From: JAAZFF01 sp964405775
Lineage (GTDB): Bacteria; Verrucomicrobiota; Kiritimatiellia; RFP12; UBA3636
DNA length: 28,745 bases
NCBI GenBank assembly: GCA_964405775.1
Contig: CAYOPG010000023.1
Span: forward strand, 1-28,745
Reading direction: 5' to 3'
This document shows positions 22,450 to 28,745 of this stretch, in pieces (positions within the stretch are counted from its first letter, which is position 1; each line of letters begins with the position of its first letter). The position numbers and the translations under genes are program-made. The notes beneath the pieces are model-generated. The model had not been told where the DNA came from, ran no database searches, and saw only the letters and a program-made list of their open reading frames with translations.

Positions 22450-23277
22450 CTATTCTGGTTTTTTTGAGATACGGGTGATCCCCGGTGATTCCTGAGATGT
22501 TGATCTCGGATATACCACTGCGGGATCGCCGAACAGCATCACGTATGCGATGGAATACCCATCGGGGATCTGCAGGAGTTTATGCGCGTCGTGATCAAAG
22601 AGTTTGAAGACCCAAAATGCCAGACCGCACCATGTGGTGCCGATCCCGAGGCTCTGCGCCAACGTCTCGAACTGGGCGAGGGCGATTATGGGGTCGATCT
22701 CCTTGCAGAGAGATTCGTCGCTGACCGATGCTACTATGATGTGGGGTGCATTTGCGAATACTATATCGCCCCCTTGTTCAAGTTTTGCGCGCCGCATTTT
22801 AACCCAGCGGAATGCGGGCGGCAGGGAGTCGGCCTTGACCATTTCAAACAGGGAGGAAGCGAAGAACGAGCGGATACCGTCCATAGCGTCAACGTCATCT
22901 ACAACGGAAAAGTGCAGCCCCCTGTCGTTATGTCCGGTAGGAGTCCACCGGAGCAAGCCCAGAAGCTTGTCGAGCTTCGTTCTGTCGATGTTAGCGTGTT
23001 TGTACTGCCTGCAAGAGCGTCGGAACTGGTAAAGGGATGCCACTTGCTCCGGTGGTGGCAGAGTCCTGACCGTGCCACAGTCAGCCGGGGTTTTGCCGAA
23101 GATAGATACGGCGCCTTCAGGGCATACGGCTAAGCAGTGCTGGCATTTAATGCAGGTTTTTTCGCCAAAGCGCGCGACAGCAGGCGTGTCTCCGCGCATC
23201 TCCAGAGCTGCCGCGGGACAGTCCCGCACGCATGATCCACAGCCGGTGCATTTCTCAATGTCTACATGAAATTTCAT
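22450..23277 (-). CDS. Ferredoxin-fused nitroreductase-family protein
   Basis: 275 residues, cytoplasmic. The N-terminal 2x[4Fe-4S] ferredoxin domain has cysteines at 10, 13, 16 and 20 and at 42, 45, 48 and 52. A C-terminal nitroreductase domain follows (about 78-260), with the FMN-phosphate motif RRSCRQYK (86-93) and the mid-domain TPTGHNDRGLHF. The fusion is common in anaerobes and is thought to deliver ferredoxin electrons to flavin-dependent reduction; substrates are mostly unknown. The ATG at 23277 overlaps the upstream gene's stop as ATGA, so translation is coupled to the VIT-like membrane protein. It suggests an anaerobic or microaerobic lifestyle, as inference only. Confidence 0.94.
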   Translation of the reverse strand: MKFHVDIEKCTGCGSCVRDCPAAALEMRGDTPAVARFGEKTCIKCQHCLAVCPEGAVSIFGKTPADCGTVRTLPPPEQVASLYQFRRSCRQYKHANIDRTKLDKLLGLLRWTPTGHNDRGLHFSVVDDVDAMDGIRSFFASSLFEMVKADSLPPAFRWVKMRRAKLEQGGDIVFANAPHIIVASVSDESLCKEIDPIIALAQFETLAQSLGIGTTWCGLAFWVFKLFDHDAHKLLQIPDGYSIAYVMLFGDPAVVYPRSTSQESPGITRISKKPE

Positions 23278-23783
23278 TTCGGTAATGATGTCTGTTCGGT
23301 GGAGTTGTTGTTAGTGATCTTTTCAAGTCGGTCGCCAATCCAATGGGTTAGGGCGATTACGACAAGCGCTATGGCAACGTGCTCGGCAATGGTGTTCCAA
23401 GGGCTGACGTTGTTGGATTTGGCAATGGCGTAGCTCAGGACTGTCAGTATGAGCAATCCCCATGCGATGCTGGCGACGATTGCCGTCTCGAGCGGAAGCA
23501 ACAGAACAGGGATCACGAACGTGAGCGCGAAAAACGCCTTCGTCATGAGAGTGGAAAAGGTGGCGCCCCAGACTTGCCGTTGCGTCGCCCCGGGTTCCGC
23601 TTCTTTCGAGATGTGTATGCCTAGCGCGTCAGAAAACGCGTCGGCGATTGCGATTGTTATTATGCCTTCCAGAACAACTAGTTTGCTGCCAGTGCCGGAA
23701 TGTAGACCTACCATAAGACCGAGTGTTGTGATGACAGCAGAAGTCAACCCAAATGAGACGCCAGAACGCAGACATTCTTTCAT
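23274..23783 (-). CDS. VIT1/CCC1-like integral membrane protein
   Basis: 169 residues with five hydrophobic helices (about 9-27, 35-56, 80-97, 100-122, 133-150). GLTSAVITTLGLMVGLHSG (12-30) and DAFSDALGIHISKEAE (48-63) resemble the first helices of VIT1/CCC1 iron/manganese transporters, including the short acidic segment after helix 2. It is shorter than classical members (220 residues or more) and lacks their cytoplasmic metal-binding domain, so transport of Fe2+ or Mn2+ is possible but unproven. The ATG at 23783 has no strong Shine-Dalgarno sequence and follows a structured leader of about 115 bases. The next gene overlaps by four bases. Confidence 0.8.
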   Translation of the reverse strand: MKECLRSGVSFGLTSAVITTLGLMVGLHSGTGSKLVVLEGIITIAIADAFSDALGIHISKEAEPGATQRQVWGATFSTLMTKAFFALTFVIPVLLLPLETAIVASIAWGLLILTVLSYAIAKSNNVSPWNTIAEHVAIALVVIALTHWIGDRLEKITNNNSTEQTSLPK

Positions 23784-23785
23784 AT

Positions 23786-23845
23786 ATGTGTGTACTTTTC
23801 TTCAGGAGTGGAAGGGCACCGCTCTGACCATTAGGCTACACACGT
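23786..23845 (-). other. tRNA-Gly(UCC)-like 5' half, probable remnant or structured leader
   Basis: Read on the minus strand, this stretch has an acceptor-like 5' strand (ACGTGTG), the bases TA, a D-arm GCCTAATGGTCAGAGC, a base at position 26 and an anticodon loop CTTCCAC with TCC at positions 34-36. After that the tRNA pattern fails: the anticodon stem does not pair, no T-arm (GTTCGA) exists, and a CACACAT acceptor-like strand follows only ten bases later, pairing six of seven. There is no CCA. It lies in the leader of the VIT-like gene. It may be a broken tRNA, a tRNA-like regulatory structure or coincidence; it is not a functional tRNA gene. Confidence 0.3.
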
Positions 23846-23904
23846 CTTTAGCACACGGTAAGCTGGTCTTTGAATATCTGTTCAGGCCCTTAAATGTGAC
23901 GCGA

Positions 23905-23933
23905 ATGGTAACAGAAATCATGCTCATGGTCAA
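23905..23933 (-). promoter_or_regulatory. Sigma-70-like promoter for the VIT-like/nitroreductase operon
   Basis: On the minus strand TTGACC (23928-23933, five of six consensus) is followed after 17 bases by TACCAT (23905-23910, four of six). Transcription would start near 23898, giving a leader of about 115 bases that contains the tRNA-like stretch. This is the best-matching promoter in the window. Confidence 0.5.
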
Positions 23934-24016
23934 ACAGATTGAGTCGCAGAAAGCTTAAGGTCGCTTTAACGTTTGAAATTGCGAGAATACGTCAGCCTGT
24001 GATAAAGTGAAGGCGT

Positions 24017-27000
24017 ATGGACACACAACAGAACGGGTTGTTTTGCTTAGGGCGCGTATTTCGGGGTGCGTGGTTTTTTGCGTTCGTCTTTGTTCTGCAG
24101 CTCTGCACGTGCGTGTCTTCAACAGCAGCCACAATAGTCATCAACACTGAAACGGAATACGACCCCGAGCGAGGAGATGTGGTGTGGCGCATTTCCAACA
24201 GCGGCGATGCGCTTGCCGACAATGTGTCCATAAGCGCGGTTTTGCCGGACGGTAATGTTGTGTCTAGCGACAGTATTTTTTTGGATGGCGGCGACAAAGT
24301 TGGCGGGCGTTTGCATGCTCCGTTCGGAAACGGAGGAATGCGAGGTAAATACACCATGCCTCTGCTGGTCGAGTACGTTGATATTGTGGGAAAAAGTTAT
24401 TCAACTATAGCCTGGGTTCACCATTGGGTTGGTGAAAAACCCGGAGAAGTAGAACCCCCAATTGATGTGAATCTAGCTCCACCCGATGAACGCGATTTTC
24501 TGGAGGTGGGGCAGGATGCTGGTGGCAGCGGCACACTGTCTCTCATGGCTATGCCTTTTTCGGATAGCGATGTGGAGGCAAGCCTCCGCCTTCTCCTTCC
24601 CAGCGGTATAGAGTTAGAGGAGGAAATCCCCGGCATTGTTCTTATTCCCACTAACGGCATTTTCTTCCTTGAAATTGGAGTGACGAATACAGCTGTATCT
24701 AGTCCGGGAATACTGCCGGCGGCCGCGATCCTTGAATTCACAACATCCGACGGCAGACATAATTCTGTGGAGGCGGTCACGCGAATTCGGATGGAACCGG
24801 GTGCGGATTACGGTACAGAGGTGGCGATGCCGCAAAAGCTGCCGATAGAGATATTTGCAGTCGTGCTTTTTGTTTGGTTCTGTCTTTTCGTGTGGAGATG
24901 GTACACTGGTAGGCCGTGGCCTAAGGAGACTTCGCCGACTTTGCTGGCGTGTGCGGATGCGGTTGTTGTGTCTGGGTGCGCACTCTATCTGGGCTGGCTA
25001 CTGAGGCTGGATCTCATTTTTCTGGATACGCTTTGCGTTGGCGGCGACACCCCCGCGCATCATTACTTGATATCGCATATTGCAGAGACTGGAAAGGTCG
25101 TTTCTTGGGCGTCTGGGTGGTGGAGCGGTTTCCCGATGTTCCGCTACTATTTCCCGTTGCCGTATGCTGTAATGGCAGGGCTTTCCACTGTAATACCCCA
25201 CAACATAGCGTTTAAGCTCGGGTCCGTGACCGGACTTTTGGCTTTGCCTTTGTGCCTTTATCTTTCCGGGCGCATTCTAAAGCTCCCCCGTCCGTCGCCG
25301 GCGATACTTGCATGCCTGTCGATACCTCTTGCAATGGATAACACCCATAGCATGTGGGGGGTGAATGCCTACAGCACGCTGGCGGGCATGATCGCCAATA
25401 GCTGGAGTTTCGCGATTATGGCGCCTGCAATGGCTTCGGCATGCCGGGATGCCCTTGATGTGCGGTTTCGCTGGCGTACTGTGTTTCTTCTCTCGGCGAT
25501 GGTTTTCTCGCACTTCTTCACTTCCATGATGGCTGCCGCGGTGCTGGCTGTGATAATGGGGCTGATTCTGCTTTGTGAGTCGGTTGAGGGCGTGCCGATT
25601 CGCAAGTGCGCTTGGTTTGTGCTTTTCAGAACCGGAATATGTGTGTTCCTGCTCTGCGCGTGGTGGGTGCTCCCTATAATGGCGTTCCGTGCGTGGTCGG
25701 TTGATTTCGGCGGCGCGTGGGACATTGATTTTATGAAGCAGCTACCGCCATCTCTGCCGTGGGCGCTCGGTGGCTCGATAGTATGCGCTGGCATAGCCTG
25801 GTTTTTTTCCGGACGAGAAAAACGGATACATGTCAACGTTTCAGGCCGCCTATGGATGACCGTCCACTTAGCGCTCCTGCTTGTTGCGCTGGCGTTATTC
25901 TACGCAGGGGGCTTTTTTTCCGAGGTTTTTGTCAACTGCCGTTTTTGGCCGTTCATCGTCTATGCCCTGCTGGTTATATCCGCATTGTTATTCGGGTTCG
26001 CCACGCGCATCGCCGGCCTGAAAATCTCCGGCACGTTAGTGACGCTCAGCTTCTGCCTCGCATTTGCTTGGCGTACCGAGGGCAATCCGGAGAATCCTGC
26101 TTGGTCGAACGCCAACCATGTGCCTTTCTGGGCAGCTGCGAACTTCAACGGTGTCGAGGGGATGCGTGAGGGGGGCGTTCTGTACGAAATTGCCGATGCA
26201 GTGCGCGGGACTCCAGGGCGCTTGTCGCATGATCTTCATGTCGGCAACGAAATGCTGGGATCCAGCCGCGTTTTCGAGGTGATGCCGCATTTGGCTGACA
26301 AGCCTATTCTTGAAGGAGGCATTGTAAACTCCGCCTTGGGGTCACTTGCGGCTTACACAGTGCAAGGGGAGGTTTCAGATAGCACCGCCGGCTTTCCCCT
26401 TATTGTCAAACCCCGGAGTTTCGATCCAGAGTCCGGCTTGCGCCATCTTGAATTTATGGGCGTGAGGCATTTCGTGGCAAGGTCCAGACGCGTCCACGAG
26501 GCGTTCGCGGCAGATGCCGGTTGGCGACTGAAGGCTGCGTTTGGCGGGGGCAAATGGAAGCTGTTCGAAAGCAACATGGAGTCTACCTCTTTGGTACGGG
26601 TATGGAATTCTCGCCTGCCCGCCTTTGAGACGAAAAAGCCTCAGCATGATCTGCTGGAGTGGATGTATGTTCCTGGCGCTGTTGAAACGCCGGCGATACT
26701 TTTGTGGGATACTGACGAGGTCGCGATGGAAGTTGCAAGCAATGATGATTACCTCGCATGGCTTGCAACCGCAACAACAAACGCTGTTCCGAAAGCCGGA
26801 TGGCTCGACAAAGTGTCTCGTCCTTGCGAGGATGCGGTTGTCTCAGAGGACGGCACGGTTCGGTTCACCACTGATGCCGTGGGGCAGCCTCATGTTGTTG
26901 CCGTGTCATACTATCCCGAGTGGCGTGTTCGTGGTGCCGAGCAGGTCTATTTTGTCACACCAGGCTACATAGCGGTTTTCCCGACCGAGAACAATGTCGA

Positions 27001-27136
27001 ACTGTACCTCGCCAAGAGCTTTGCCCAGCGTTGTGGTGAAATGCTGGGCATTGCGGGTCTTCTTTTGTTTGTGGGTTCTCTGGTCTTAAACGCGATGCGC
27101 GGAAAAACGGGTCTGTTTTCAGAGATTAGGGGCTAG
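24017..27136 (+). CDS. Large membrane protein, PTPS-related/GT-C glycosyltransferase-like
   Basis: 1039 residues. An N-terminal signal or anchor (about 17-38) leads to an extracytoplasmic beta-sandwich region (about 38-270) resembling CARDB-type domains (YDPERGDVVWRISNSGDA). From about 275 there are about a dozen helices. GGDTPAHHYLISHI (342-355), then WWSGFPMFRYYFPLPYAV, matches the pattern of membrane proteins annotated as 6-pyruvoyl-tetrahydropterin synthase-related (PF10131), a GT-C-like fold; Asp 344 is the likely catalytic-site residue by analogy. A C-terminal soluble region (about 690-1000) and a last helix (about 1012-1030) end it. It probably transfers a lipid-linked sugar outside the membrane, but the substrate is unknown. 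A GAAGG lies just before the ATG at 24017. Confidence 0.8.
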   Translation: MDTQQNGLFCLGRVFRGAWFFAFVFVLQLCTCVSSTAATIVINTETEYDPERGDVVWRISNSGDALADNVSISAVLPDGNVVSSDSIFLDGGDKVGGRLHAPFGNGGMRGKYTMPLLVEYVDIVGKSYSTIAWVHHWVGEKPGEVEPPIDVNLAPPDERDFLEVGQDAGGSGTLSLMAMPFSDSDVEASLRLLLPSGIELEEEIPGIVLIPTNGIFFLEIGVTNTAVSSPGILPAAAILEFTTSDGRHNSVEAVTRIRMEPGADYGTEVAMPQKLPIEIFAVVLFVWFCLFVWRWYTGRPWPKETSPTLLACADAVVVSGCALYLGWLLRLDLIFLDTLCVGGDTPAHHYLISHIAETGKVVSWASGWWSGFPMFRYYFPLPYAVMAGLSTVIPHNIAFKLGSVTGLLALPLCLYLSGRILKLPRPSPAILACLSIPLAMDNTHSMWGVNAYSTLAGMIANSWSFAIMAPAMASACRDALDVRFRWRTVFLLSAMVFSHFFTSMMAAAVLAVIMGLILLCESVEGVPIRKCAWFVLFRTGICVFLLCAWWVLPIMAFRAWSVDFGGAWDIDFMKQLPPSLPWALGGSIVCAGIAWFFSGREKRIHVNVSGRLWMTVHLALLLVALALFYAGGFFSEVFVNCRFWPFIVYALLVISALLFGFATRIAGLKISGTLVTLSFCLAFAWRTEGNPENPAWSNANHVPFWAAANFNGVEGMREGGVLYEIADAVRGTPGRLSHDLHVGNEMLGSSRVFEVMPHLADKPILEGGIVNSALGSLAAYTVQGEVSDSTAGFPLIVKPRSFDPESGLRHLEFMGVRHFVARSRRVHEAFAADAGWRLKAAFGGGKWKLFESNMESTSLVRVWNSRLPAFETKKPQHDLLEWMYVPGAVETPAILLWDTDEVAMEVASNDDYLAWLATATTNAVPKAGWLDKVSRPCEDAVVSEDGTVRFTTDAVGQPHVVAVSYYPEWRVRGAEQVYFVTPGYIAVFPTENNVELYLAKSFAQRCGEMLGIAGLLLFVGSLVLNAMRGKTGLFSEIRG

Positions 27137-27180
27137 TGTCCGAACCTATATAACCTGAATACAGACCGTGACATAGCGGA

Positions 27181-28581
27181 TTAACTAAACAACATATCTC
27201 TGGAAGTATCAATTTTGATCTTTGAGTCCTCCAGGCGGAGTTTAAGAGCAAGTTCAGAGTGGGCGAAGGCCGGATCAATCTCAATATTGTGCAGGGGTGC
27301 TCCGTCAGCGCCACGCGGGATCTTCACGCCGCAACTTTCCAGCCAGCGCGCCCATTTGGCGACAAGAGCCGCTTTGCAGGTCGCGGGGGAGTCGTTGCCT
27401 TCGGCGTTTTTCACGGGTGCGAATTCGTTCGCGCGGTCGAATGCCATGCAGCAAGTTGATTTTGAGTCCGAAAGAGTGTCGAATATGAACTTTTCGAACT
27501 TGTACGCGTTTGGTTCATTCGGAGTCACTGTCGTGCCGTTGTCGTCGCAGTACGGGACTTTTTTAAATGCGAGATGGATGGGGAGTCCGGCCTTAGCTTC
27601 TTTTTCGAGAAAAGCGGTGGAGAATATGTGTATAGCAACGCTCCCGTATTTGTATCTGAGTTCACCTGAAGGCGTGCGTTCGTTTTTCTGCTCGGTTGTG
27701 AACTCCGTATACTCAACAATTTCGATTCTTCCGTTGCGTTCTACGGGCACTCCCAAACCTTCATCAGGGGAGCGTTTCGCGCAGACCTTGATCGAGATGT
27801 CGGCCAGGTTTTGAAGATGGAATCCTATGAACGCTGGGTCGGCGACCTCCACTAGTGGATTGTCAACCTGAAAGTAAAATACGTTTGTAATACCGCGCTT
27901 TTTCATGTCGGCCAATGCTCCGCTTTTTTCTAGAGCGGAGAGGGTGCCGCCGTGGCCGTCTGGGCTTAGAAAGATACTCGCTGGCTCTTCCAGAATGATT
28001 TTGCCATCCGGCGTAAGGGCGGGCCACATTCCCTGTGAGAAGAAAAAAACATCATTGGGATTTAGTCCGAAATAATCATTGTCCTTGAAAAACTGTCGTG
28101 TTTCGGCGTCGTTTGTCTTGCTGGTCATGATATATAGGGGAATTGTGCTTCCCCATTCTTTACCCAGACCGAGCAATTTTCGGGCATGAAAATAAAAGAG
28201 TGGTGCGTCCGAGACGGGGCCGATGGGATAGCATCCCTTTGGACCATCGTAGCCGAGACGCGAACCTTGGCCGCCCGCGACGACGATCGCAGCCACTCGA
28301 CCGTTGCGGATTTCGAAGGAGCCGATGCGGGCGGCGGCGTCGTGTGCTTCCCCATTGAGAACTGAGACCTGCGCTGGTTCCATTTCGCCGGATTGCGGTA
28401 GGTTTACTTCGGAATCCTGCTGTTTAAGTAATTTGCGCATTTGGGCGATGGAGCTGAAATCAAGCTCCGATATCTGCTTCAGCAGACGTTCTCTGTCTTT
28501 TTCCTGTAGTGAGTCCCAGAACCTGAGTACCTGGGACTGTTCGTGTTGTGCGAGAATTTCAGACGCTTCCTGATATTGCAT
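27181..28581 (-). CDS. UDP-N-acetylhexosamine/UDP-sugar pyrophosphorylase, eukaryote-type (UAP1/UDPGP family)
   Basis: Cytoplasmic enzyme of 466 residues that makes a UDP-sugar (most likely UDP-GlcNAc or UDP-GalNAc) from UTP and the sugar 1-phosphate. The nucleotide-binding signature GGQGSRLGYDGPKG is at 103-116, and FLSPDGHGG, FYFQVDNPL and EPNAYKFEKFIFD follow in UAP1 order. The helical N-terminal domain (1-90) is also UAP1-like. This differs from bacterial GlmU, which has a left-handed beta-helix. The ATG at 28581 has GGAG about 10 bases upstream. The gene is convergent with the GT-C-like gene after a 44-base gap, and both fit surface glycan supply. UTP-glucose-1-phosphate activity cannot be excluded. 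Confidence 0.93.
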   Translation of the reverse strand: MQYQEASEILAQHEQSQVLRFWDSLQEKDRERLLKQISELDFSSIAQMRKLLKQQDSEVNLPQSGEMEPAQVSVLNGEAHDAAARIGSFEIRNGRVAAIVVAGGQGSRLGYDGPKGCYPIGPVSDAPLFYFHARKLLGLGKEWGSTIPLYIMTSKTNDAETRQFFKDNDYFGLNPNDVFFFSQGMWPALTPDGKIILEEPASIFLSPDGHGGTLSALEKSGALADMKKRGITNVFYFQVDNPLVEVADPAFIGFHLQNLADISIKVCAKRSPDEGLGVPVERNGRIEIVEYTEFTTEQKNERTPSGELRYKYGSVAIHIFSTAFLEKEAKAGLPIHLAFKKVPYCDDNGTTVTPNEPNAYKFEKFIFDTLSDSKSTCCMAFDRANEFAPVKNAEGNDSPATCKAALVAKWARWLESCGVKIPRGADGAPLHNIEIDPAFAHSELALKLRLEDSKIKIDTSRDMLFS

Positions 28582-28632
28582 TTTTGACGGCTCCTTGTTT
28601 TTTGTTATGTTGCGGAACGCTGTAACGCCGTC

Positions 28633-28662
28633 AGTTTAGCAAACCATTTGGCAATCAGGCAA
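28633..28662 (-). promoter_or_regulatory. Candidate promoter for the UDP-sugar pyrophosphorylase gene
   Basis: On the minus strand TTGCCT (28657-28662) and TAAACT (28633-28638) are 18 bases apart, each four of six to consensus. A start near 28626 gives a leader of about 45 bases before the ATG at 28581, with the GGAG ribosome site inside it. Confidence 0.4.
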
Positions 28663-28700
28663 GTTAAATTAAAAACGTAAAAACATAATAAGTCGACCAT

Positions 28701-28718
28701 GCAAAAGCCGCATTTTGC
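28701..28718. repeat. Small perfect inverted repeat upstream of the pyrophosphorylase promoter
   Basis: GCAAAA (28701-28706) and TTTTGC (28713-28718) flank the loop GCCGCA. It lies about 40 bases upstream of the candidate -35 box. It could be an operator or the terminator hairpin of an unseen upstream gene. No coding sequence is visible in 28582-28745. Confidence 0.35.
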
Positions 28719-28745
28719 GCAAAGTGATTCCATCCGACTTCAGAT

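Noticed and set aside
23449..23958. Plus-strand 169-codon open frame over the VIT-like gene and its leader
   Set aside because: Antisense shadow over the VIT-like gene, and the tail across the leader has no domain signal or ribosome site.
23980..24010. Promoter-like TTGCGA...GATAAA before the GT-C-like gene
   Set aside because: The -10 element would lie about ten bases from the ATG and overlap the ribosome site.
1..28745. CRISPR arrays, insertion sequences, prophage or toxin-antitoxin modules
   Set aside because: No direct-repeat arrays, transposase-like or phage-like proteins, or small toxin/antitoxin gene pairs were seen on reading through.

Overview
The window looks like chromosomal DNA of a Gram-negative bacterium, most likely from the Planctomycetota-Verrucomicrobiota-Chlamydiota (PVC) group and perhaps close to Kiritimatiellota or Lentisphaerota. 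This rests on protein style and not on a marker gene. A Kdo transferase implies lipopolysaccharide. The large polytopic proteins resembling DUF6784/DUF6785, the Gfo/Idh/MocA plus secreted glycosidase-like pair and the eukaryote-type UDP-sugar pyrophosphorylase are all familiar from that group. Genes are packed tightly. I see no insertion sequence, prophage, CRISPR array or rRNA.

Region 1 (1-12640, minus strand) is a six-gene operon that starts near 12525 and ends at 108. In order of transcription it holds an OPT-like membrane protein with a large extracytoplasmic insert, a 1684-residue fusion of a degenerate M28-peptidase-like domain to an FtsX/MacB-type permease, a second OPT-like membrane protein, a short FtsX-type permease and two LolD/MacB-type ATPases. 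Gaps run from an 8-base overlap to 12 bases. Each component type occurs twice. I regard this as the best candidate for an undescribed system: an envelope machine coupling two MacB/LolCDE-like ABC half-systems to two OPT-like proteins, with a dead peptidase as its probable extracytoplasmic binding module.

Region 2 (12641-17116, plus strand) carries an oxidoreductase of the Gfo/Idh/MocA family and a secreted glycosidase-like protein. The second gene is split by a frameshift between 15917 and 16082; one missing base would restore a protein of about 1005 residues. Together they suggest carbohydrate catabolism.

Region 3 (17217-23933, minus strand) is a run of housekeeping and envelope genes: a VIT/CCC1-like membrane protein, a ferredoxin-nitroreductase, an unknown protein made of two tandem repeats, Kdo transferase, a ComF-family protein, orotate phosphoribosyltransferase (pyrE) and threonine synthase (thrC). 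A good sigma-70-like promoter precedes it, and its leader contains a piece resembling the 5' half of a tRNA-Gly(UCC).

Region 4 (24017-28745) holds a convergent pair: a 1039-residue membrane protein resembling PTPS-related/GT-C proteins (plus strand) and a UDP-sugar pyrophosphorylase of the UAP1/UDPGP type (minus strand). Both fit cell-surface glycan synthesis.
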